Positions 1-9,559 of a DNA stretch of 64,000 nt are shown piece after piece. The translations under genes and the position numbers were made by a program. Source of the DNA: an uncultured Verrucomicrobiota bacterium (lineage in GTDB: Bacteria; Verrucomicrobiota; Verrucomicrobiia; Opitutales; UBA9783). Numbering within the stretch: position 1 is the first letter of the stretch; every line of letters begins with the position of its first letter. The stretch is from the NCBI GenBank assembly GCA_902495005.1, contig CABUVL010000003.1, forward strand, positions 71,056-135,055, written 5' to 3'. Under the pieces are notes generated by a model that was not told the DNA's origin, did no database searches, and saw only the letters and a program-made list of their open reading frames with translations.

Positions 1-1770
1 AGGTGCTTTAATAAATGGGTTAATTGCTTTAGAGATGTCGGGCATTCTTCATCATTGGATTGGCTAAATTTGCTTTGTTGGTACTTTTGTTCAATCAAGC
101 ACACGTAGGCCATTTGTTCATCCGTTAAATGGACGGAAGAAGCCTTAATTTGATCTTGTATAGATTCGCTGTCTATTTGACCGGCGTGAGAGGAGGCCCT
201 TAATGTCAGTTCAATCAACTGGTATGCGTTTTCATAAAATTTGTGGGCATCGCGTTGTTTAAAGGCTTTCATGAGCGCCTTGCGAGTCGACTTGCATTGC
301 TGCTTAGTTTGTAACTGCAAACGATAATGCTCGTTGCAATTGCGCTTACGGTGTCGAAATCCACAAATGGCAAGGATAAGACTTAAAACGCCGAGTGCAC
401 ATTGTATTTTATAAAAAAACGCGTCGTAGCATCCCTGTTTCTTTTCCCATTGAATGTCGCGTAAAATGATTTTGTCAAATGCCCGAGTTGGCGCATGTTG
501 GGCTGTCAATTGCTCAGCCGGCACGTTTGTTGGTCTCGAATGGATTGCAGGTTTTACGTTGATCTTAAAGGGATAAGCTTTTTCGATATTTACATAGTTA
601 TTTGCATTGCTGTCAAAGAAACAGAAATGTGCCGTTGGTAGAGACAATTGCCCTGTCTTTAACGGGACAATGATGTACTCGTAAGTCATTTTGCCAGAAA
701 ATCCCAAATGATCTTCGGGCTCAAAGTGCGATTTATGGGCATAGGTACGCCATTCATCGTCATTAAATGATAGCGTGGGCTCTTGAATTCTTTCAAAATT
801 GCCGGATCCGTGCAGCGTAAGTTTGAGCGTAACTGCTTCATTTTGAACAACTTCTTTGTCTGAAAGCTGTGGGGTCGCCATTTGAAATTGCCCAATCGCT
901 TGGTGGAATGAAGCAGGTTGAGGGCTCGGCAAGTCTTGAATGGTGGTTTGAATGCTGGGGCTCGTGAGCGTTATTTCTTGCGTTTGTGTAAAAAAACCAT
1001 TAACGCTTCGATTAAAGAATGAAAATAAATCATCCGTATCGTCCTCCAAAGTACTTTGCGCTATGGAGAGGTCTAAATTGAAATTGAGGGTGTTTTTGCC
1101 CAGCTTTAAGGGGGTTACGAGCGTGTCCCAAGAGACACATTGATAGTCAATGCCGTTGACGGTTTCTTGTGATTTGACGGGCGATTCGGCCAAGCGTGTC
1201 GCCGCAAATGCATCGCCATTTTTTTGCAATAAGCTTGTCAATTGGCAGGGCGTGCCATCTTGGACGTAAAGTTGAATTTTCATGGGCAAACTTTGTCCAA
1301 TGTACCACTTGTTGGGCAGCTTGTAATTTAAATGTAGGAAAGCAAGCTTGGGGGCATTATTGGGGCTTGTCTGCGTTGCGGCACCGACCGATAGAGTTGT
1401 GCTCGGAATTGTGTACCGGTGCCCTTGAATTTCTACCGTAATTTCGGGCAACGTGTACTCGCCTTCACGGGTAGGGTAAATGAGATAACGCCATACGGTG
1501 GATTGCTTTGAGACGCCATTGATGAAGCGTTGGTTAAAAACACTACCGGAATATTTTATTTGCAGTCCGTCAACGCTGGGCGGCGCAATATTTACTTGCC
1601 TCGCCACCAAATTGTGCGCGGTGACAATCCACGTGGCGTGCTCGCCCACCGCTACCTTCGACGGCTGTACCTCTGCCGTAAAACTTACGTCTGCGCCCCA
1701 TAACTGCGATGAGCCGATAACTGCGATAAGGGTCGCGTACACTGCAATAAATTTTTTTGAGAGTCTCATA
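1..1770 (-). CDS. batD: BatD-like oxygen-tolerance protein, 3' end cut by window edge
   Basis: An uninterrupted reading frame starts at ATG 1770-1768 and is still open at base 1, giving 590 codons. It begins with a signal peptide (MRLSKKFIAVYATLIAVIG...LWGA), followed by several hundred residues of beta-rich periplasmic sequence. A transmembrane helix lies near residues 450-468 (CALGVLSLILAICGF) and a basic cytoplasmic tail follows. This layout, and its place directly after batC, match BatD, the large membrane-anchored partner of the Bat complex. Family function is inferred: Bat proteins were named for aerotolerance in Bacteroides and probably act in envelope stress with MoxR. batC ends four bases before the batD start, so they are probably translated from one mRNA. 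The C-terminus is not visible. Confidence 0.88.
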
Positions 1771-1773
1771 AAA

Positions 1774-2589
1774 TTACCAATCTTGTAAAACGGAATCAGA
1801 TGATGTGCCCGGCTGGTTTGAAAAATTGATGGGCAGAATCTTTTCATCATTTTTTGTACTGTTGAGCAAATTTTCCATTTCTTGGCGGTTTTTTAATTCT
1901 GTGGGCCTCGGAGACGCCTGAGCTTGTTCTTTTTTATCCGAGTTTGCGGGCTGCGGAGCAGGATTATTTTGATCTTGCTTGGGGCTTTGTTCAGGAGACT
2001 TTTGTTGATCTTTTGGTTCGCCTTTGCCGTTGTTATCGTTGGAATTCTCCTTGTTCTCTTTATCTTGAGGAGAATTTTTATTTTGGTTGGCGCCTGGGTT
2101 GTTTTGTTTTTTATCCTCGTCTTTTTTATCTTCGGACTTGTCTTGCTTATTTTTTTGTTGCTGCTCTTCTTCTAATTTTTTTAGGGCTTTTTTTACGACT
2201 TCTAAATTGTGTTTGCTGTCTTCCGCTGTCGGATTTAAGGCAAGCGCACTTTCGAAGCATGTGGCGCTTTCTTTTAAATGTTCTGCTTTTTGTTTTGGGT
2301 CTTGCTCCTGTTGGGCTTGTCGGTATTGACAGTTGCCTTGGTTGTAAAAAATATGTTCTTGCGCTTGAGAATCTTTACATAAGTCTAAGGCTTGCTTGTA
2401 ATTTTGAGCCGCCTCCTCAAATTTATTTGCTTGGTAATTGACGTTGCCTAAATCGTAATGCCCCTGCCAAACTTGTGGGTGATTTTTGCAATAATTTTGG
2501 TAAAAATTTTGAGAATCTGCACCCCAAAGTGTGCGGCTTGGAAGCAATAATTCAGTGATAAACAAAAACTTAAAGATGCATTTTCCCAT
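1774..2589 (-). CDS. batC: BatC-like TPR protein
   Basis: 271 residues with a hydrophobic N-terminus, then TPR repeats at about residues 40-135 (for example GHYDLGNVNYQANKFEEAAQ and a second helix pair ending in ALALNPTAEDSKHNLE). A long low-complexity tail rich in Lys, Asn, Gln, Glu and Asp spans about 140-245. TPR plus charged disordered tail is typical of BatC, which is thought to scaffold the BatA/BatB/BatD membrane complex in the periplasm. The start overlaps the end of batB by 20 bases and the stop sits four bases before batD, indicating translational coupling. The tail composition produces spurious open frames on the opposite strand. Confidence 0.88.
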   Translation of the reverse strand: MGKCIFKFLFITELLLPSRTLWGADSQNFYQNYCKNHPQVWQGHYDLGNVNYQANKFEEAAQNYKQALDLCKDSQAQEHIFYNQGNCQYRQAQQEQDPKQKAEHLKESATCFESALALNPTAEDSKHNLEVVKKALKKLEEEQQQKNKQDKSEDKKDEDKKQNNPGANQNKNSPQDKENKENSNDNNGKGEPKDQQKSPEQSPKQDQNNPAPQPANSDKKEQAQASPRPTELKNRQEMENLLNSTKNDEKILPINFSNQPGTSSDSVLQDW

Positions 2590-3571
2590 TTTTGAAAAAT
2601 AAACATGGTTCTAAGACTAAAAATAGAATGGCTAAACCGGCAAACCAATGAAAGTGTTCAATGGGTATTTTTTCTTCGCTGGAAAAATTTTCTTTCGGCA
2701 GGTGCTTTAAAGAGGTATTGTAAATTGTTTGGAGGCCCTCGCCTGCATTGCCCAGGGGCGAGTAAAACCCTTGTGTGAGGCCTGCAATTTCTTTTAACGT
2801 GACTTCATCCAACTTACTCAATACGGGTTTGCCTTGATTGTCTTTTAAATATTCCATCATGCCGCGTTCGTTTGGAATTCCAATGTAACTGCCTTGCGTG
2901 GAACCAATGCCAACCGTGTGGATAGTGATGCCTTGTGCGGCTGCTTTTCGGGCCGTATTCAAGACGTCACCCGACAAATTTTCACCGTCGGTCAGTAGAA
3001 TAAGCTGCTTGTAATGCGTTTCGGCGTCGAATGTTTGCATGGCCAATTCGATGGCCTCTGATAAGTTAGTGCCTCCACGTGGAATAATATTTGTGTCTAA
3101 GGCGTGCAGCGATAATTTAACCGCGCCGTAATCGGCCGTAATGGGGCATTGTAAAAATGCGTTGCCGGCAAACGCAATGAGACCCACTTGGTAGCCTGAC
3201 AAGGACTTAAGTAATTCTTCAATGCTCAATTTGGCCAATTCAAGTCGATTGGGCCGAACGTCATTGGCCAACATGCTCTTGGAAGTGTCTATGGCGAATA
3301 AGACGTTGAGTCCCTTTTTTTGACGTTTTTCAGTCACTTCGCCCCATTGCGGTCGCGCCAATGCAATAAATAAGCAAATAATCCCCAGTATTTGGATCCA
3401 GCGACTCAAACGATAAAGTAATTTGTGGGTGTAAATCATTTGATGGGAAGCCGACAATGCCCACAGGGGCAGCAGGCTTTTTTGTTGACGGCGTTTGTAC
3501 CATTGAAATAGGCCGAGAAATATTAGGAAAATGAGTCCCAGGAGCAGCAGATGTGAGTCGTGAAATTTCAT
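2570..3571 (-). CDS. batB: BatB-like VWA-domain membrane protein
   Basis: 333 residues. Two transmembrane helices (about 7-24 and 58-72) precede a von Willebrand factor A domain with a MIDAS motif DTSKS at 95-99 and the second metal-site motif LLTDGEN further on. A C-terminal transmembrane helix (LAILFLVLEPCLFF) closes the protein. This is the standard BatA/BatB topology, with the VWA domain between membrane anchors. The start overlaps the batA stop by four bases and the 3' end overlaps batC. Its role is inferred from the family: protein-protein contacts within the Bat complex, served by the MoxR ATPase encoded first in the operon. Confidence 0.92.
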   Translation of the reverse strand: MKFHDSHLLLLGLIFLIFLGLFQWYKRRQQKSLLPLWALSASHQMIYTHKLLYRLSRWIQILGIICLFIALARPQWGEVTEKRQKKGLNVLFAIDTSKSMLANDVRPNRLELAKLSIEELLKSLSGYQVGLIAFAGNAFLQCPITADYGAVKLSLHALDTNIIPRGGTNLSEAIELAMQTFDAETHYKQLILLTDGENLSGDVLNTARKAAAQGITIHTVGIGSTQGSYIGIPNERGMMEYLKDNQGKPVLSKLDEVTLKEIAGLTQGFYSPLGNAGEGLQTIYNTSLKHLPKENFSSEEKIPIEHFHWFAGLAILFLVLEPCLFFKNGKMHL

Positions 3572-4515
3572 GGAAATATGCGGAAAACAGTGTACTTCAA
3601 AATTTGTTCGATTGAAAAAAAGAGCAAGGCCAAATATAGGAACCAGGGGAATAATTCAGTGCACACCGAGTAGCCTTCCAAGACAACTTTTGTCTTTTCC
3701 AAATGATCGATTTCTTGGTAAACCTGTTTGAGCGTTGAAACGTCGTAAGCCCGATAAAAGCGCCCGCCCGTTTTTTCGGCAATTTGTACCAAGGTTTGCT
3801 CATCCACTGGGAAAAATTGGTCGTTTCCGACGACGATGGTGTAAATTTTGGTTTTGAAGCTTTCTGCCACTTCTGCAGCCATCAGGGGGGCCACCGTTCC
3901 AAAATTATTAACGCCGTCTGTTAATAAGACAATCAGCCTTGTTTTTGTTTGCAAATCTTTTAAGCGATTAACACACATGGTAATTGCACTTCCAATTGCG
4001 GTTCCGTCTTCAATAAGCCCGGCATTGAGGCGGCTTAGATTCTTCAATAACCACCCGTGATTGAGGGTTAATGGGCTGACTAAGTAGGGGTAACGGGCAA
4101 AGGCGATCAGTCCGATACGGTCGTGCTCGCGTTGTTGAATAAATTCAGCTATAACAGATTTTGCCGCTTGTATACGTGAGATCCGTTGAAATTGATTGAG
4201 GGCAAAATCGGGGACCTGCATTGACGTCGAAAGGTCCAGTGCGAGCATTAAGTCCACGCCGCTGCTTTGGCTGTGCGTGTGTGTGATGACTGACTGCGGT
4301 TGTGCAAGGCCGACGATGAGGCAGCCTATGCAGAGGAAACGAAATAAAAGTGGAATCGTATGTGGCAGTAAATGGGCTTTGGCTTGTCCCGTTGCCGTGG
4401 TGTAAATGAGTGTTTTAGGCGGCGTCCAAGTTCTCAAACAGTAGATAAACACGATGGAAAGCCACAGTAAATTGAGGAGTACGGCCGGATGCTTGAATGT
4501 GAATGTTGCTTCCAT
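3568..4515 (-). CDS. batA: BatA-like VWA-domain membrane protein
   Basis: 315 residues, with membrane helices at about 10-27 and 54-71, a VWA domain with MIDAS motif DLSTS at 94-98 and LLTDGVN later, and a C-terminal helix at about 285-303. It is paralogous to the next gene (batB) and lies upstream of it, which is the usual batA-batB order. The upstream gene ends two bases before this ATG. The sequence before the ATG is A-rich with no Shine-Dalgarno motif. Intact metal-binding residues argue for a functional VWA fold. Confidence 0.92.
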   Translation of the reverse strand: MEATFTFKHPAVLLNLLWLSIVFIYCLRTWTPPKTLIYTTATGQAKAHLLPHTIPLLFRFLCIGCLIVGLAQPQSVITHTHSQSSGVDLMLALDLSTSMQVPDFALNQFQRISRIQAAKSVIAEFIQQREHDRIGLIAFARYPYLVSPLTLNHGWLLKNLSRLNAGLIEDGTAIGSAITMCVNRLKDLQTKTRLIVLLTDGVNNFGTVAPLMAAEVAESFKTKIYTIVVGNDQFFPVDEQTLVQIAEKTGGRFYRAYDVSTLKQVYQEIDHLEKTKVVLEGYSVCTELFPWFLYLALLFFSIEQILKYTVFRIFP

Positions 4516-4516
4516 A

Positions 4517-5275
4517 TTATTGAGTTTTTACCGTGTTGCTTGTTTGGCTTTGATGAATCTTTTCGGCGTAGTTGATAATTTGTTTGGCTTGCTCGTAGAG
4601 TTGAGATCTCGCATCGTAATCTAGCGCTTGCTGCGTGAACTTGGCGATATCGCAAGCTTGCAGAAAATCGGCGATAGAGGCTTGAAAATTGTCGTCAAAA
4701 AAATGTACGTCACGCATGCACAGAATGACTTCTTCCGTGGTGCTTTCGGGGGCCGGTAATTGAAAAACTGTGGCTAAGTATTGACGAACTGCATCTGTGA
4801 GCAGATGAGAGAAAATTTTGGGGCTTTGTTCACGTATGTACCGCTTGGACTGCTCGATCGCTTTCATCGCTTCAGTGTAGGGGTCTGGCGGTTCAATGGC
4901 CTTTAAGCGTTGCTTTGCCTTATGCTTTTTATAAAAGTACATCAACAGTAAGAGGACCAAAAGAATGCCTAAAATTCCACATAAAAGTGCCTTCCAGGAG
5001 TAAGGAAGTTTTACCAGCGGTCGAATATCTCTGATGTCTTCGTCAAGGTCCTTGTTAGCAGGGTCGTTGGCATCTACTGGGCTCGCCGTTGTTATTTTGT
5101 CAGTTGTGTCCGACTTTTCAGGTGCCAGCGCATCGTTGTCGTTGGATGCTGTGTTTCCCAGGTCCGTTGCAATGCCAGGCTCAAGCTTTAGATCACCCTT
5201 ATTCTCGGCCGTGTCCGCCTTAATGTGAATTTGAATTGTAAACAGGAGGAAAAATAAACAGGAAAATCTTTTCAT
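4517..5275 (-). CDS. DUF4381-like single-pass membrane protein of the Bat operon
   Basis: 252 residues: signal peptide (MKRFSCLFFLLFTIQIHIKA), an acidic low-complexity periplasmic stretch of about 70 residues, one transmembrane helix (LLCGILGILLVLLLLMYFY) near 100-120, then a helical cytoplasmic region. Proteins of this shape commonly sit between DUF58 and batA in MoxR/Bat operons and are often labelled DUF4381; I assign the name by position and topology, not by a strong motif. The start overlaps the DUF58 gene stop by four bases and the stop is two bases before batA, so it is firmly inside the operon. Exact function is unknown. Confidence 0.75.
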   Translation of the reverse strand: MKRFSCLFFLLFTIQIHIKADTAENKGDLKLEPGIATDLGNTASNDNDALAPEKSDTTDKITTASPVDANDPANKDLDEDIRDIRPLVKLPYSWKALLCGILGILLVLLLLMYFYKKHKAKQRLKAIEPPDPYTEAMKAIEQSKRYIREQSPKIFSHLLTDAVRQYLATVFQLPAPESTTEEVILCMRDVHFFDDNFQASIADFLQACDIAKFTQQALDYDARSQLYEQAKQIINYAEKIHQSQTSNTVKTQ

Positions 5276-6186
5276 CGTCGTGAGGCTTGCCGAGTTTTAA
5301 AAAATGTTTTGAGGAGAGGCAAATACGCTTGATTGCTCTGTAGCCGGATGAGGTCGATTCCGCGTTTTTTACAAGCTTGATAAAGGGCGTTATTTCTTCT
5401 TTCTGCAATCGCTGCAAATTGACGCCTGCATTGCTCTGAATTTGAATTTACATAAAAAATCTTTTGCGTTTCTGCATCTTGCAGCGCAAGGTACCCAACG
5501 TTTGGAACGGAATGCTCCCGTTCGTCGGAGATGTTGATGCAAATGAGATCGTGTTTTTGATTGAGAAGTGACAATTTACTGAGCATCTCAGATAAGTCGA
5601 GTTCGTCGTGCGTGGGAACAAAATCGGAGATAAATCCAATGATGGCCTTGTGCTTCTGCAATTTGGCCAAAGCCTCCAATGCGACTTGTAAATTTGTCGT
5701 GCTGTGTGTGGGCTTGAAAAATAGAATTTCGCGAATAATCCGCAGCAAATGTTGCCGCCCTTTGCGCGGAGGGATGAATAATTCCACTTGATCGGAAAAG
5801 AGTAAGAGCCCAACTTTATCGTTGTTGCGAGCGGCTGAAAAGGCCAGTAGGCTGGCGACTTCCGCAGAGAATTCACGTTTTGTTTGTTGTGAGGATCCCC
5901 ATTCGTTGGAACGGCTAATGTCAACGGCCAAAAGTAGGGTAAGTTCGCGTTCTTCGCGAAAGACTTTTACGAATGGATGGTCCATTTTGGCCGTGATATT
6001 CCAATCGATGAACCGTATTTCGTCGCCGAAATTGTATTCGCGTACTTCTTCAAAATTGACGCCGCGCCCTTTAAATACGCTGTGATAGGCTCCACTGAGA
6101 GCTTCATCAAGTAGGATGCGAGCTCTTAATTCAATTTGACGTACTTTGCGTAAGGCTGCGTAGACTTTTTCAGTTTCTTCCATCAT
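5272..6186 (-). CDS. DUF58 protein of the MoxR/Bat operon
   Basis: 304 residues with the hallmark DUF58 segment near residues 40-80 (GRGVNFEEVREYNFGDEIR followed by IDWNITAK). A VWA-like fold comes next, with LAVDISRS resembling a degenerate MIDAS motif. DUF58 proteins pair with MoxR AAA ATPases almost universally and are thought to be their adaptor or substrate. Soluble, with no signal peptide. It lies 17 bases downstream of moxR and overlaps the next gene by four bases. Confidence 0.9.
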   Translation of the reverse strand: MMEETEKVYAALRKVRQIELRARILLDEALSGAYHSVFKGRGVNFEEVREYNFGDEIRFIDWNITAKMDHPFVKVFREERELTLLLAVDISRSNEWGSSQQTKREFSAEVASLLAFSAARNNDKVGLLLFSDQVELFIPPRKGRQHLLRIIREILFFKPTHSTTNLQVALEALAKLQKHKAIIGFISDFVPTHDELDLSEMLSKLSLLNQKHDLICINISDEREHSVPNVGYLALQDAETQKIFYVNSNSEQCRRQFAAIAERRNNALYQACKKRGIDLIRLQSNQAYLPLLKTFFKTRQASRR

Positions 6187-6203
6187 ACACGCATGTACAA
6201 TTA

Positions 6204-7211
6204 TCAGGGAACCGGAACGGTTTCTAAAATTTTTGAAACAATTTGGTCACTTGTAATTTCTTCAGCTTCAGCTTCGTACGACAATCCAATACGATGTCGT
6301 AAAACATCGTGGGCGATGGCCTTAACATCTTGAGGGATGACGTATCCGCGATGCTTTATAAATGCCACGGCCTTGGATGCGAGCGCCAATGCAATGGTTC
6401 CTCTGGGGGAAGCGCCATAACGGATTAATTTTTCAATCGACAAGTGGTATTCTTGCGGCGTCCGGGTTGCGTAAATAATATTAACAATGTAATCGCGGAT
6501 TTTGTTGTCCATGTAGATTTGATCAATCCATTTGCGACTTTGTATAATGATGTCCGCAGAAAGGCATGCTTGGGGCGCCGGCGCTTCTTGGGTAGAGGCC
6601 TTGATGTCGAGGATTTGTCGTTCTTCGTCCCAGGTGGGGTAATTGGTTGTAATTTTAAGCATGAAGCGGTCCAGTTGCGCTTCAGGCAAAGGATAAGTTC
6701 CCTCTTGTTCAACTGGGTTTTGGGTCGCCAAGACTAAAAATGGATTGTCAAGTGGATAGGTGGTTTCGCCAAGTGTAACTTGCCTTTCTTGCATCGCTTC
6801 AAGCAGGGCACTTTGTACCTTTGAGGGCGACCGATTAATTTCATCGGCTAAAAGGATATTGGTGAAAATTGGACCCTTTTTTGTCTTAAATTCTTCTGCA
6901 GTTGGGTTGTAAATTAAGGTTCCAACGATATCGGCCGGCAATAGATCGGGCGTAAATTGAACGCGTTGAAATTTCAATTTGAACAGTTGCGCGAGGGTCT
7001 TAATTAATAAGGTCTTCGCCAATCCCGGCATACCTTCCAATAAAATGTGACCATTACTGAGCAGGCCCACCAACAAACGATCTAAGATAAGCTTATTGCC
7101 GATGACGACCTTGGCGATTTCTGTACGTAATAAATCGATCCACGCAGCTTGTTCCTGTATGGTTTCGTTTAATTCAGAGAGGGACATTTGGGAAGTCTTA
7201 TCTTGTTCCAT
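6204..7211 (-). CDS. moxR: MoxR-family AAA+ ATPase
   Basis: 335 residues. Walker A is GMPGLAKT at residues 60-67; the Walker B region reads LLADEINRSP and is followed by the MoxR signature SALLEAMQERQVT. A further conserved motif is LATQNPVEQEGTYPLPEAQL, and the C-terminal lid domain is present. MoxR ATPases act as chaperone-like motors for VWA-domain proteins, consistent with the DUF58, BatA and BatB genes that follow on the same strand. It is the first gene of a seven-gene operon. There is no Shine-Dalgarno sequence before the ATG. Confidence 0.95.
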   Translation of the reverse strand: MEQDKTSQMSLSELNETIQEQAAWIDLLRTEIAKVVIGNKLILDRLLVGLLSNGHILLEGMPGLAKTLLIKTLAQLFKLKFQRVQFTPDLLPADIVGTLIYNPTAEEFKTKKGPIFTNILLADEINRSPSKVQSALLEAMQERQVTLGETTYPLDNPFLVLATQNPVEQEGTYPLPEAQLDRFMLKITTNYPTWDEERQILDIKASTQEAPAPQACLSADIIIQSRKWIDQIYMDNKIRDYIVNIIYATRTPQEYHLSIEKLIRYGASPRGTIALALASKAVAFIKHRGYVIPQDVKAIAHDVLRHRIGLSYEAEAEEITSDQIVSKILETVPVP

Positions 7212-7240
7212 ATGGATTGTTTTTGAAATTTCTACAATGA

Positions 7241-7272
7241 ATTATAAAATAACTTTACAAAATTTTTGTCAA
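7241..7272 (-). promoter_or_regulatory. possible promoter of the moxR-bat operon
   Basis: On the minus strand a TTGACA hexamer (7272-7267) is followed after 20 bases by TATAAT (7246-7241), about 30 bases before the moxR ATG. Both hexamers are consensus for sigma-70, but the spacer is three bases longer than usual, so this is tentative. Confidence 0.3.
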
Positions 7273-7316
7273 TGTTAAGTTGAGCTCAACACTCGTATTC
7301 CAATATTTTTATTTGT

Positions 7317-7964
7317 ATGAAGTTAAATGAACTCTTTGGCAGGCATGTAATGTTCTTCGTGATAATTTGCTTAAGTTTTGGGTACATTGCCAAAGCAGGA
7401 GTGACGATTATGGGTCGTTCGGTTTGCACACGCGAACAAATGGAACGTTTTTTATTAAAAAATAATCCGAAGGCTAAAGCGTACGTTTATTTAATTCCTA
7501 TCTTTTTGGAAGAAGGGCAAGCGGAGGGCGTTCGCGGTGATCTTGCTTTTGCACAAAGTTTGAAAGAAACGGGATTTTTTAAATTTGGCAACGATGTCCA
7601 TCCTGGGCAAAATAATTTTGCAGGACTTGGTGCAGTGGGTGGGCATGCATGTGGCTGCTCTTTTAAAACCGCTCGCGAAGGTGTACGGGCTCAAATACAG
7701 CATCTAAAAGCGTATGGCAGCACACGGGCGCTTAATTTCCCCTGTGTTGATCCTCGATTTAATATGCCTAAACGTAGATGTGCCGTTTGTTTCGAAGATC
7801 TGGGCGGCCGTTGGGCTTGTCCGGGGTATGATACCAAAAAATTTAATTCTTTAGAAGCAGCTAAACGGGTAAAAGCTTCTTATGGAGATGATATTGTACG
7901 CCTGTGGAATGAAATGAAAAAAATGAAACGTACTCGCACGCGTTTTAGGAGTAATACATTTTAA
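7317..7964 (+). CDS. secreted glucosaminidase-type peptidoglycan hydrolase
   Basis: 215 residues with a hydrophobic signal sequence (FFVIICLSFGYIAKAG). The glucosaminidase/lysozyme-like core contains GDLAFAQSLKETGFFKFG followed by NNFAGLGAVGG, the pattern of the endo-beta-N-acetylglucosaminidase family in which the Glu of the KETG segment is the catalytic acid. It is expected to cleave glycan strands in the periplasm. Unusually, it is Cys-rich (HACGCSF, CAVCFEDL, CPGYD), suggesting disulfides or metal binding. It is divergent from moxR and overlaps the convergent MFS gene by four bases. No Shine-Dalgarno motif precedes the ATG. Confidence 0.82.
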   Translation: MKLNELFGRHVMFFVIICLSFGYIAKAGVTIMGRSVCTREQMERFLLKNNPKAKAYVYLIPIFLEEGQAEGVRGDLAFAQSLKETGFFKFGNDVHPGQNNFAGLGAVGGHACGCSFKTAREGVRAQIQHLKAYGSTRALNFPCVDPRFNMPKRRCAVCFEDLGGRWACPGYDTKKFNSLEAAKRVKASYGDDIVRLWNEMKKMKRTRTRFRSNTF

Positions 7965-9157
7965 TTGGCTAGCTTGGCTTGTAAAAGATTACGCCGAATG
8001 TGGATTAAGTACGCGATGATGTTAATGCTAAGGAAGAGTTGTATGCATACAAAGGTTTCCATCAAGGCGGTAGTGCAGTTGAGAATAATGGCGAAGACGG
8101 CATTAAATCCTACTTGGCAAATCGAAATGAAAGAACTGGTAAATCCAATTCGGTTGTAGGGGACGGCATTGAGCGCTTGCTCCTGCATGAGGGGACGAAA
8201 GAAGGATCCCGCCAAATTGTGCAATATGATGGGGATAAGCAGGCCCAGTTTGAAACTGTAGCTCGTTTTATTCCAAAAGATCAGTAAGATAATCATTGTA
8301 AGCGCACTGATTTGAAGGCTTAAGATGCGTTTGTACAAAGTAATTTTGTCGATTTTCTTCGTTAATTTCTTGAATAACATTGAACAGATGAAGTAGGGGA
8401 CTATGGGGATAAGTTGGTAAACAAGCAAGTATTTGAGTGGAATGCCGTAATGATGGATGAAGAGCCCAAAGTACCCGCCCCACAGAATGTAGCCTGAAAA
8501 TGAAAAGCATGACATAATTGTTGGGATGATAAATTGCTTATTGGAAAGCAAGTGCTTGGTATTTTGGGTTTGCGCAGAATTGATCGGTGTTGAAATTTGT
8601 GCGGGCGTGCTCGTTTGTCCGAAGAATAAGTAAAAAATGGCATAGGTGCTTATGAAAAAATAAAATAGAAAAACGTACCTCCACGAGAGTCCCATAGAAA
8701 CGTAGTGTCCCATCAGCGGCAGGCAAATGGAGGCTATAGAGAATAAAACTTGTTCGGAGGCGATAATGCTGGCTCGGCCTTTGTCGCTAAAACATTGCAT
8801 TAATATGACGAGTCCCATGACTTGGCCGCCACCTAAGCCTAGACCTTGTAAGAAACGGGCCACAATAAATACGTATATGTTTGTCGCACAGGAGGCGAGG
8901 CCGTGCCCCAAGATGGCAATCCCAAGGGCAATTAAAATACATTTTTTGGCACTGTGCTTGTCGGCCAACACACTGAGGAAACACCTGCACAGGAAGATGG
9001 CGGAAAAATAGATGGTTAGTGTTAATTTTAATTGATACGAATTCGCATGAAAATCATTGTTAATAAACAAGATACATTGGTTATAAACGGCACTATGCGT
9101 CGTGTTCAGTGCACAAATAATTAATAATAAATAAAATAATAAACGTGTGGGCTTCAT
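7961..9157 (-). CDS. MFS transporter, Bcr/CflA-like drug exporter
   Basis: Twelve hydrophobic segments and the MFS motif between helices 2 and 3 (LSVLADKHSAKKCILI, a variant of GxLaDrxGrk), then RFLQGLGLGGGQVMG in helix 4, as in the DHA1 Bcr/CflA group. I chose the ATG at 9157 (398 residues) because the first helix begins just after it (MKPTRLLFYLLLIICAL) and the family is about 400 residues long. The ATG at 9259 would add 34 non-conserved residues and leave only 27 bases to the divergent infA. Substrate unknown: drug, peptide or metabolite export are all possible. It overlaps the convergent glucosaminidase gene by four bases. Confidence 0.83.
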   Translation of the reverse strand: MKPTRLLFYLLLIICALNTTHSAVYNQCILFINNDFHANSYQLKLTLTIYFSAIFLCRCFLSVLADKHSAKKCILIALGIAILGHGLASCATNIYVFIVARFLQGLGLGGGQVMGLVILMQCFSDKGRASIIASEQVLFSIASICLPLMGHYVSMGLSWRYVFLFYFFISTYAIFYLFFGQTSTPAQISTPINSAQTQNTKHLLSNKQFIIPTIMSCFSFSGYILWGGYFGLFIHHYGIPLKYLLVYQLIPIVPYFICSMLFKKLTKKIDKITLYKRILSLQISALTMIILLIFWNKTSYSFKLGLLIPIILHNLAGSFFRPLMQEQALNAVPYNRIGFTSSFISICQVGFNAVFAIILNCTTALMETFVCIQLFLSINIIAYLIHIRRNLLQAKLAN

Positions 9158-9286
9158 AAAATTGTGCTGAACTCTAGCCTTTTGTGCGATCAATGCAATC
9201 CTATTTTGTGAGTTAGAATGAATATTTAAATAAAATCTTGACCATTGACGAATTTGCATAAATAAAGTAATCTGGTTTGTTTATTA

Positions 9287-9559
9287 ATGGAAGAATCAAT
9301 AGAGGTCGAAGGGAGTGTAGTGACTGTATTACCGGGGACTACATTTAGGGTAAGATTGGATAATAACCACGAATTGTTGGCTCACATCTCTGGAAAATTG
9401 AGGAAAAATTTTATCAAGATTGGTGTTGGCGATCGTGTAAAAATGGAAATGAGCCCTTACGATTTAAACAAGGCTCGTATCTGCTACCGCATGAAACAGA
9501 ATGTTCAAGGCGGCAACCCTCCAAAACGTAGTTTCGGCCCTCGTCGTAAGAATTCTTAA
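9287..9559 (+). CDS. infA: translation initiation factor IF-1
   Basis: 90 residues. The OB-fold of IF-1 is clear: EVEGSVVTVLPGTTFRVRLD, then ELLAHISGKLRKNFIKIGVG, then the DRVKMEMSPYDLNKARICYR segment that contacts the ribosomal A site. The usual protein is about 72 residues; here a basic Gly/Pro/Arg/Lys tail of about 19 residues (ending PKRSFGPRRKNS) is added. It is monocistronic, divergent from the MFS gene, and has no Shine-Dalgarno motif despite being a translation gene. Confidence 0.95.
   Translation: MEESIEVEGSVVTVLPGTTFRVRLDNNHELLAHISGKLRKNFIKIGVGDRVKMEMSPYDLNKARICYRMKQNVQGGNPPKRSFGPRRKNS

Noticed and set aside
1924..2441. Plus-strand open frames rich in Leu/Phe/Val opposite batC
   Set aside because: Antisense of the Lys/Asn/Glu/Gln-rich tail of batC gives hydrophobic artefacts; batC has clear TPRs and operon context.
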